DNA of 5,594 nt from an uncultured Collinsella sp. Its GTDB lineage: Bacteria; Actinomycetota; Coriobacteriia; Coriobacteriales; Coriobacteriaceae. The stretch lies in contig URUI01000102.1 in the NCBI GenBank assembly GCA_900551015.1, forward strand, positions 1 through 5,594, given 5' to 3'. The notes beneath the pieces are model-generated. The model was not told the origin of the DNA. It ran no database searches and was given only the letters and a program-made list of their open reading frames with translations. The position numbers were made by a program, and so were the translations under genes. The stretch's first letter is position 1. Each line of letters starts with the position of its first letter. Positions 1-5,594 of this stretch are shown in pieces.

Positions 1-868
1 TGGAAGTGCTGGGCAAACCGGCCGATATGGGGCTAATCAATATCGGTGGAATCCGCTCGCGCACGGCCATAACGGCGCCGATATTCAGACCGAGTTCGGC
101 GCACGCATCGAGCAGTTGCTCGCCGTCGTCGAAGATCTCCTTGGCCGAGACGCCGGGGGAGAGCGATGAGGCAGAACCGGGGAGCTCGATAAAGGTCGCG
201 TAATCGACATTGTCGAGCTTGCGCAGCATAGGGACGACGGTGTCGTCGGGCGCGCCGTCGGTCTCAAAGACGGAGTAGGCCTGGCCGCCCACCTCGGTGC
301 GGTAGGTGCGGCAGAAGGCGATGTTCACGTGTGCGTAGGCGAGCAGGTTCGTGAGCGCGGCGAGCACGCCGGGAACATCCTGGTGCGCCACGAAGAGCGT
401 GGAGTACATACCCGAGATGTCAACGCCGACGCCGTTAATGCGGCTGATGCGCATCTTGCCGCCGCCCAGGCTCTCGCCGCGGACCTGTGCCGTAGCGCCC
501 GTGTCGTCGACCATGTCGATGTCGACGGTGTTGGGGTGGATGGAGGCGTCGTCGCCCTTAATTTCAAAGTGATATTCGAGTCCCTGCTCGCGTGCGAGGT
601 CGAAGGCCTGCTTGATGTTCTCGTCATCGGTGTCGAGGCCCAGGATGCCCGCGACGAGCGCACGATCGGTGCCGTGGCCGCGGTAGGTATGGGCAAAGGA
701 GTTCCACAGGCCAAAGGTGACTTTGGTGATGCGGCCTTCCAGCAGGCTGGCGGCAACTTGGGCGCAGCGCAGGGCGCCGGCGGTGTGCGATGAGCTGGGG
801 CCGACCATGACGGGCCCCAAGATCTCGAATGCCGAGGTCGTAGCTAGTGTTTGCGGCTTGCCTGCCAT
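1..868 (-). CDS. sdaA: Iron-sulfur L-serine dehydratase (L-serine ammonia-lyase), N-terminal part; beta domain fused to start of alpha domain; runs off the left edge
   Basis: This enzyme deaminates L-serine to pyruvate and ammonia in the cytosol, using an oxygen-labile 4Fe-4S cluster. Its 289 visible residues start at the ATG at 868-866, five bases after AAAGGAG (874-880). The beta domain comes first, with GPSSSHTAG (23-31), GHGTD (64-68), HPNT (111-114) and GGGK (135-138). An ACT-type domain follows (about 155-228, with DVPGVL at 164-169). From about residue 241, a helix containing EQLLDACAELGLNIGAVM resembles the start of the separate alpha subunit of Firmicutes SdaAA. This looks like a single-chain beta-alpha fusion. 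The cluster-binding cysteines belong to the alpha part and lie outside the window. The last 17 residues (273-289) do not look like the family and use codons rare in this gene (two ATA), so the frame may be broken near position 52. Family assignment is secure; the fusion and the integrity of the distal part are less so. Confidence 0.9.
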   Translation of the reverse strand, partial: MAGKPQTLATTSAFEILGPVMVGPSSSHTAGALRCAQVAASLLEGRITKVTFGLWNSFAHTYRGHGTDRALVAGILGLDTDDENIKQAFDLAREQGLEYHFEIKGDDASIHPNTVDIDMVDDTGATAQVRGESLGGGKMRISRINGVGVDISGMYSTLFVAHQDVPGVLAALTNLLAYAHVNIAFCRTYRTEVGGQAYSVFETDGAPDDTVVPMLRKLDNVDYATFIELPGSASSLSPGVSAKEIFDDGEQLLDACAELGLNIGAVMAVRERIPPILISPISAGLPSTS

Positions 869-924
869 GGCTGCTCCTTTACGTGGCTCGTCGTCCCGAG
901 GGGCGGGGCATACTCTGTCCCGTC

Positions 925-1045
925 GTTCCGAGGGCTTTAGTATTTGGTCGCCTGCTCGGACAGTCCTGCTCGCACGGAGGCCACATTAAGTGGCCTCCTG
1001 CTCGTGCGGAACTCGCGATCGACCAAATACTAAAGCCCTCGGAAC
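925..1045. repeat. E1: long inverted repeat with a nested inner hairpin
   Basis: The left arm 925-950 and right arm 1020-1045 are perfect reverse complements over 26 bp (arms begin GTTCCGAGGGCTTTAG). They enclose 69 bases. Inside lies a second stem: GGAGGCCAC (976-984) pairs with GTGGCCTCC (990-998) around the loop ATTAA, extended by CGCAC (971-975) with GTGCG (1004-1008) across a 5-base bulge. CCTGCTCG occurs three times inside the element (951, 965 and 997). There is no T-run after either arm, so it is not a standard terminator. The nested shape resembles a small non-autonomous palindromic element. It lies in the 5' region of the serine dehydratase gene and could affect that mRNA. Confidence 0.9.
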
Positions 1046-1130
1046 TTAGGATACATGGTTGGAGTCGCTCTGCTGCAAAATTTATCAGCATGTGACCTAT
1101 TCCATGCCCCAGGTCGGCTCATCTTCACCA

Positions 1131-1175
1131 CCGGTTAATAAAAAAGAAGTACCGGTTGGGGCCGGTACTTCTTTT
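1131..1175 (-). terminator. Intrinsic terminator of metK
   Basis: A perfect 14-bp stem (1142-1155 with 1162-1175) closes a 6-base loop (1156-1161). On the minus strand the stem runs straight into a T-rich stretch (complement of 1134-1148), the classic signal for termination. It lies 38 bases past the metK stop codon. The plus-strand side lacks a continuing T-run, so it probably works mainly for metK. Confidence 0.9.
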
Positions 1176-1212
1176 GGTGCATCGTTATGTGGTTGCAGCT
1201 TTTGCCGTTGGC

Positions 1213-2493
<1,281 letters not shown>

Positions 2494-2515
2494 GATTGTC
2501 CTTTCAAAAACGTGT

Positions 2516-2542
2516 CCCGGCGACCGTTACCATTCCGCCGGG
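2516..2542 (-). promoter_or_regulatory. GC-rich hairpin in the metK 5' leader
   Basis: CCCGGCG (2516-2522) and CGCCGGG (2536-2542) form a perfect 7-bp stem with a 13-base loop. It lies between the proposed metK promoter and the ribosome binding site. On the minus strand five bases separate the stem from a TTTTT run (complement of 2506-2510), just before the Shine-Dalgarno. It could be an attenuator or could influence translation. It does not match any SAM riboswitch class I can recognise by eye. Confidence 0.55.
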
Positions 2543-2560
2543 CTCTCTATGCAAGGGTAC

Positions 2561-2566
2561 ATCATA
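2561..2566 (-). promoter_or_regulatory. Probable metK -10 element
   Basis: TATGAT on the minus strand (complement of 2561-2566) matches the sigma-70 -10 consensus in five of six positions. The -35 at 16-18 bases spacing is poor (GTGTGA at 2584-2589 is the best). Transcription would start near 2554, giving a leader of about 60 bases that contains the hairpin at 2516-2542. The edge of repeat E2 (2599) lies just upstream of the -35 position. Confidence 0.45.
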
Positions 2567-2598
2567 GCGCGTAAATCAAACATTCACACCCTTTCCGC

Positions 2599-2696
2599 AC
2601 CTACTCATTGGGGACAGACTTAAATGATCAGCCTTACCTAAGCGCCGACAGGTTGCCCAAAGACTGATCATTTAAGTCTGTCCCCAATGAGTAGGT
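2599..2696. repeat. E2: long perfect inverted repeat between the metK and gltX promoters
   Basis: The left arm 2599-2631 and right arm 2664-2696 are perfect reverse complements over 33 bp, separated by 32 bases (2632-2663). The outer part of the arm reads ACCTACTCATTGGGGACAGA. The GGGGACAG core resembles palindromic intergenic repeats that are common in other bacteria and have been linked to REP-associated tyrosine transposases; this link is from memory. GTAG, the tetranucleotide typical of such REPs, is present near the outer end (2691-2694). No T-run follows either arm. CCGCAC (2595-2600) and GTGCGG (2708-2713) are a further short inverted pair around the right-hand flank. Confidence 0.92.
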
Positions 2697-2707
2697 CGGT
2701 GCCCTTT

Positions 2708-2736
2708 GTGCGGAGGTTGCTTTGATGCTTTATACT
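2708..2736 (+). promoter_or_regulatory. Probable gltX promoter
   Basis: TATACT (2731-2736) is a good -10 hexamer. At 17 bases spacing the -35 would be GTGCGG (2708-2713), which is poor; TTGTGC (2706-2711) at 19 bases is an alternative. Transcription would start near 2743, about 34 bases before the gltX ATG. E2 ends at 2696, just upstream of the -35 position. Confidence 0.5.
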
Positions 2737-2764
2737 GGTGCGGTTAGACATCCATCCTGCAATC

Positions 2765-2770
2765 GAGGAG
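2765..2770 (+). promoter_or_regulatory. gltX ribosome binding site (decides the start)
   Basis: GAGGAG lies six bases before the ATG at 2777. It selects this start over the in-frame GTG at 2738, which would add 13 residues with no match to the family, sits only two bases past the -10 hexamer, and would fall upstream of the likely transcription start. Confidence 0.85.
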
Positions 2771-2776
2771 ATTTCC

Positions 2777-4252
2777 ATGGCATCAGACGTTCGCGTCCGC
2801 TTTGCACCCTCACCGACGGGCAAGCTGCACATCGGCGGCGCCCGCACCGCTATCTATAACTGGGCTTTCGCCCGCGCAAACGGCGGCACGTTCATCCTGC
2901 GCATCGACGACACCGACCCCACCCGTTCCACCGACGAGAACACGCAGATCATCCTGCGCGCCATGCGTTGGCTGGGCCTGGACTGGGACGAGGGCCCCGA
3001 GGTGGGCGGCGACTATGGCCCCTACGCACAGACCGAGCGCCTGGACCTGTACAAGCAGGCCGCCCAGAAGCTCTGGGACGAGGGCAAGGCCTATCCCTGC
3101 TTCTGCACCAAGGAGCAGCTCGACGCCGATCGCAAGGCCGCCCAGGAGCGTAAGGACCCCTTCCAGGGCTATCAGCGCCGTTGCCGCGACCTTGATCCCG
3201 AGGAGGCCCGCCGTCGCATCGAGGCCGGCGAGTCCTACGTCCTGCGCATCAAGGTGCCCGAGGACCGCGGCGACGTCGTCATCCACGATGCCGTCCACGG
3301 CGAGGTGACCTTCGACGCCAAGGAGCTCGACGACTTTGTCATCTTCCGCTCCGATGGCACGCCCACGTACAACTTTGCGACCGTCGTCGACGACGCCATG
3401 ATGAAGATCACCCATGTCATCCGCGGCGACGACCACCTGTCCAACACCCCGCGTCAGGTCATGGTCTACGAGGCCCTCGGTGCGCCTGTGCCCACGTTCG
3501 CCCACATTTCCATGATCCTGGGCGCCGACGGCAAGAAGCTCTCCAAGCGCCATGGCGCCACCTCGGTGGAGGAGTACCGCGACGCCGGTTACCTGTCCGA
3601 CGCCTTCGTCAACTACCTGGCGCTGCTCGGCTGGTCGCTCGACGGCGAGACCACAATCATCCCGCGCGATGTCCTGGCCAGCAAGTTCTCGCTCGACCGC
3701 ATCTCCAAGAACCCGGCGACCTTCGACCCCAAGAAACTCGACTGGGTCAACGCCGAGTACATCAACGGCATGTCCGATGCCCAGTTTGCCGACGAGATCA
3801 TGGTCCCCGAACTGCACGAGGCGGGTCTCATCGAGGGTAATGTCGAGTACGGCGAGGACTGGATTGATGCGCTTGCCGCCATCGTCAAGCCGCGCACCAA
3901 GATGCCGGCCGACGCCGTGACCGTCGCCGCCCCCATCTTAGCCACGGCCGAGACACTCGAGTATGACGAGAAGTCCGTCAACAAAGGCCTGGCCAAGGAG
4001 GGCATGGGTGCCATTCTGGACGCCGCCAAGGCCGCGCTTGAGGGTGTGGGCGAGTGGACTGCCGAGACCATCGACGCCTCGCTTGAGCCGCTGCCCGAGC
4101 AGATGGACCTTAAGAAGCGCGTGGTGTTCCAGGCCGTGCGCGTCGCCGTCTGCGGCAACATGGTGAGCCCCCCGTTGGGCGAGACCATGGCGCTCGTCGG
4201 CCGCGACGACTGCCTGGCACGCATCGACCGCGCCCGCACGATGGCGCTGTAG
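2777..4252 (+). CDS. gltX: Glutamyl-tRNA synthetase (class I)
   Basis: This cytosolic enzyme charges tRNA-Glu with glutamate using ATP. Where Gln-tRNA is made by transamidation, it also mischarges tRNA-Gln; the sequence alone does not show which specificity applies here. From the ATG at 2777 the protein has 491 residues, normal for the family. The catalytic Rossmann domain opens with VRFAPSPTGKLHIGGART, with the HIGH motif as HIGG (18-21). DDTDPTR (44-50) and VIRGDDHL (214-221) follow. The KMSKS-type loop is KLSKR (254-258). C108, C110 and C136 sit where the zinc ligands of E. coli-type enzymes lie; the fourth position is Asp138 (CRD) instead of His, so zinc binding is plausible but unproven. 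The C-terminal third (about 330-491) is the helical anticodon-binding region. The gene diverges from metK and ends at a strong terminator. Assignment is essentially certain. Confidence 0.98.
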   Translation: MASDVRVRFAPSPTGKLHIGGARTAIYNWAFARANGGTFILRIDDTDPTRSTDENTQIILRAMRWLGLDWDEGPEVGGDYGPYAQTERLDLYKQAAQKLWDEGKAYPCFCTKEQLDADRKAAQERKDPFQGYQRRCRDLDPEEARRRIEAGESYVLRIKVPEDRGDVVIHDAVHGEVTFDAKELDDFVIFRSDGTPTYNFATVVDDAMMKITHVIRGDDHLSNTPRQVMVYEALGAPVPTFAHISMILGADGKKLSKRHGATSVEEYRDAGYLSDAFVNYLALLGWSLDGETTIIPRDVLASKFSLDRISKNPATFDPKKLDWVNAEYINGMSDAQFADEIMVPELHEAGLIEGNVEYGEDWIDALAAIVKPRTKMPADAVTVAAPILATAETLEYDEKSVNKGLAKEGMGAILDAAKAALEGVGEWTAETIDASLEPLPEQMDLKKRVVFQAVRVAVCGNMVSPPLGETMALVGRDDCLARIDRARTMAL

Positions 4253-4275
4253 CAGACGCGTAAACGCATGTATCC

Positions 4276-4309
4276 GAGCCCCGTTCCCCCGAGCGGGGCT
4301 CTTGTTTCT
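4276..4309 (+). terminator. Intrinsic terminator of gltX
   Basis: GAGCCCCG (4276-4283) and CGGGGCTC (4294-4301) form a perfect 8-bp GC-rich stem with a 10-base loop, followed by TTGTTTCT (4302-4309). It starts 24 bases past the gltX stop and should separate gltX from priA transcription. Confidence 0.88.
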
Positions 4310-4328
4310 GTACCGATGAGTGGGTTGC

Positions 4329-4430
4329 TGGGACAAAATAATCAGTAGTGTTTGTCCCATGTTCGAGTGACGCAACAAGCTCGACACTCGTATCGGCCAT
4401 GGGACAAACTCTACTGATTATTTTGTCCCA
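4329..4430. repeat. E3: REP-doublet-like inverted repeat (four alternating TGGGACAAA units)
   Basis: The arms 4329-4360 and 4399-4430 are reverse complements with one mismatch in 32 (T4349 opposite T4410). Each arm is itself a hairpin: TGGGACAAA (4329-4337) pairs with TTTGTCCCA (4351-4359), and TGGGACAAA (4400-4408) with TTTGTCCCA (4422-4430), each around 13 bases. Between the arms, CGAGTG (4364-4369) pairs with CACTCG (4385-4390). The DNA or RNA can thus fold either as one long hairpin or as two short ones. Two imperfect palindromes in opposite orientation with a spacer is the layout of REP doublets. It lies between the gltX terminator and priA, ending 32 bases before the priA start. Confidence 0.92.
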
Positions 4431-4462
4431 CCCCTTTCAGGTCCGTTCGTTAGAGGTGGTGT

Positions 4463-5594
4463 ATGGCTCAACAACTGTCGCTGTTTGGTTCGCCGGAACC
4501 GGAGGAGACTCCGGTGAAGCCCGAGCCTGCACCCGAACCCATCGCCGCCTACGCGAGCGTGGTCCTCGACATCCCCACCCGTGCGCTGTCGGAACCGTTT
4601 GCTTACGGCATCCCCGAGTCCCTTGCCAACGAGGTCCAGATCGGATCCACGGTCCTGGTCCACTTTGGTAACCGTGCCGCCGCGGGCTATATCGTTGATA
4701 TTGCGCCTGAGCTGGGCGACCTGCAGGGTAACAACGCCCTCGACCCCGCGCGTATTAAAGCCGTCGAGGCTATCCTCAGCAAACCGCTCTTTACCGCCGA
4801 AGCCGCCCGTATCGCACGCTGGATGAGCCACGAGTACGTCGCAACGCTTTCCGAGTGCCTGCGCCTGTTTTTGCCCCCGGGCGGCAGTCCGCGTGTGGTC
4901 AAGGGTGACGACGGCGTGTGGACGGTTGAACGTCCAGCCGTCAAACCCATCCAAAATCGCTGGGTCATGCTCACGCCCGAAGGCTTCGACTATACGCCGC
5001 CCAAGACCGCGGTCCGCCAGCGCCAACTCATCGAGGCGCTCCAGTGCGGCCCGGTCACGACGCGCGACCTCAACCTTCTCTATAACAGCATGTCGGCGAC
5101 CATCAAGGCGCTCGAAAAACGCGGCGTCGTGGTTGTGGAGGAGCGCCGCGCCTGGCGTGGCTGCAGCGAGCAGACCACGCTGTCCTCGGCGAGCGGCAAG
5201 GCCCCGATGGCACTCACCAACGGTCAGCGACAGGCCCTCGCGCAGATTGAGCGCGCACGCCTTGACGCTCACGGCGACGTGGTCCTAGTCGATGGCGTCA
5301 CTGGATCCGGCAAAACCGAAGTCTACCTCTCCGCCATCGAGCGCGTTCTCGCGGCTGGCCGCTCGGCCTGCGTTCTGGTACCCGAGATCTCGCTCACGGC
5401 CCAAACCGTCGGCCGCTTCCGCTCGCGCTTTGGCGAGACGGTCGCGGTCTTCCACTCGCGTCTTTCGGCTGGCGAGCGCCTGGATCAGTGGGACATGGTC
5501 GCCAGCGGCGCCGCTCGCGTCGTCGTCGGCGCGCGCTCGGCACTCTTTTGCCCGTTATCCGACCTGGGCGTCATCATCATCGACGAGGAGCACG
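4463..5594 (+). CDS. priA: Primosomal protein N' (PriA replication-restart helicase), N-terminal 377 residues; runs off the right edge
   Basis: PriA recognises abandoned forks and D-loops and, in the family, unwinds the lagging arm and reloads the replicative helicase. The start is the ATG at 4463, with a GAGGTGG ribosome binding site (4453-4459); an in-frame TAG at 4451-4453 excludes any upstream start. Residues 1-28 are an extension holding QLSLF (4-8) and a Pro/Glu-rich linker. The 3'-DNA-end-binding domain follows (about 30-130, VVLDIPTRALSEPFAYGIP onward), then a winged-helix-like segment (about 180-230). The superfamily 2 helicase core has Walker A GVTGSGKT (278-285), LVPEISLT, the HSRLSAGER and VVGARSALF motifs, and the DEEH box (374-377). 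The zinc-binding cysteines and the second helicase lobe lie beyond the window. I see no convincing promoter in the 160 bases upstream, most of which is repeat E3. Identification is firm. Confidence 0.96.
   Translation, partial: MAQQLSLFGSPEPEETPVKPEPAPEPIAAYASVVLDIPTRALSEPFAYGIPESLANEVQIGSTVLVHFGNRAAAGYIVDIAPELGDLQGNNALDPARIKAVEAILSKPLFTAEAARIARWMSHEYVATLSECLRLFLPPGGSPRVVKGDDGVWTVERPAVKPIQNRWVMLTPEGFDYTPPKTAVRQRQLIEALQCGPVTTRDLNLLYNSMSATIKALEKRGVVVVEERRAWRGCSEQTTLSSASGKAPMALTNGQRQALAQIERARLDAHGDVVLVDGVTGSGKTEVYLSAIERVLAAGRSACVLVPEISLTAQTVGRFRSRFGETVAVFHSRLSAGERLDQWDMVASGAARVVVGARSALFCPLSDLGVIIIDEEH
4472..4486 (+). other. Sliding-clamp-binding motif QLSLF at the PriA N-terminus
   Basis: Codons 4-8 of priA encode QLSLF, an exact match to the bacterial beta-clamp-binding consensus QL(S/D)LF known from clamp partners. 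It sits at the extreme N-terminus, ahead of about 20 Pro/Glu-rich, probably disordered residues, an arrangement typical of accessible clamp-binding peptides. E. coli PriA begins directly with its DNA-binding domain. The function is inferred from the motif alone. Confidence 0.6.

Larger units (their letters stand above)
869..1212. other. Intergenic region between metK end and serine dehydratase start
   Basis: This 344-bp gap holds the serine dehydratase ribosome binding site (874-880), the long inverted repeat E1 (925-1045) and the metK terminator (1131-1175). I see no convincing gene here. I also find no good sigma-70 promoter for the serine dehydratase. The best minus-strand guess is TATCCT near 1049-1054, with TTGCAG 19 bases upstream, and it is weak. 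If that guess is right, E1 would lie in the 5' leader of the mRNA. The rest (1046-1130) shows only a 5-bp TGCTG/CAGCA stem (1071-1090). Confidence 0.6.

Noticed and set aside
329..793. Open frame (154 codons) on the plus strand, antisense to the serine dehydratase gene
   Set aside because: The minus-strand frame encodes conserved serine dehydratase motifs; this is its shadow.
951..1004. Three copies of CCTGCTCG in E1 as a possible CRISPR-like array
   Set aside because: Units are only 8 bases, spacing is irregular and they lie within a palindromic element; no CRISPR features.
925..1045. E1 as a T-box or other amino-acid-responsive leader
   Set aside because: No recognisable T-box core and no terminator T-run; the symmetric long arms fit a palindromic repeat better.
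847..1095. Short open frames on either strand across E1
   Set aside because: They run through both arms of the inverted repeat, and I recognise no domain or family motif in their products.
2738..2776. Upstream GTG start for gltX
   Set aside because: The ATG at 2777 has an ideal ribosome binding site and gives the standard N-terminus; the GTG lies next to the -10 hexamer, before the likely transcription start.
2810..3817. Long open frame (335 codons) on the minus strand, antisense to gltX
   Set aside because: Shadow of gltX created by GC-rich codon bias; no ribosome binding site or recognisable domain.
4348..4671. Open frame of 107 codons starting inside E3 and overlapping priA
   Set aside because: It overlaps priA in another frame, and its start lies inside the palindrome.
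4418..5272. Open frame (284 codons) on the minus strand, antisense to priA
   Set aside because: priA is clearly coded on the other strand with its motifs in order; the antisense product has no family features.

Overview
The window is about 5.6 kb of GC-rich bacterial chromosome carrying four housekeeping genes, two of them cut by the window edges. Gene content, GC-rich codon choice (ATC, CTG, GGC, GAC preferred), strong purine-rich ribosome binding sites and the style of the proteins suggest an anaerobic Coriobacteriia actinobacterium, probably Collinsella or a close relative. That placement is inference from general familiarity, not from a search.

Layout. On the minus strand, reading right to left: metK (2493 to 1213, S-adenosylmethionine synthetase), an intrinsic terminator (about 1131-1175), a gap of about 340 bp, then the 5' part of an iron-sulfur L-serine dehydratase gene (868 to 1, running off the left edge). 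On the plus strand: gltX (2777-4252, glutamyl-tRNA synthetase), an intrinsic terminator (4276-4309), then the 5' part of priA (4463 to the right edge, primosomal helicase). metK and gltX diverge from a shared 283-bp region. Terminators follow both metK and gltX, so each gene is probably its own transcription unit. The genes serve separate core functions: serine catabolism, methyl-donor synthesis, tRNA charging and replication restart.

The most striking non-coding feature is that each of the three intergenic gaps holds one long, nearly perfect inverted repeat of about 100-120 bp: E1 at 925-1045, E2 at 2599-2696 and E3 at 4329-4430. Their arms are 26, 33 and 32 bp. E3 is built of two smaller hairpins in opposite orientation, giving four alternating copies of TGGGACAAA, which is the architecture of REP doublets (REPIN/BIME). 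E2 lies exactly between the two divergent promoters. The three are not copies of each other, although E2 and E3 share a loose motif. They are good candidates for non-autonomous, transposase-dependent palindromic elements.

Two protein-level points stand out. PriA begins with a textbook sliding-clamp-binding pentapeptide (QLSLF, residues 4-8) on a Pro/Glu-rich tether, which suggests a direct link between replication restart and the beta clamp. In the serine dehydratase, the last 17 visible codons (2-52) lose both the family pattern and the codon usage of the gene, which hints at a frameshift or a small insertion.
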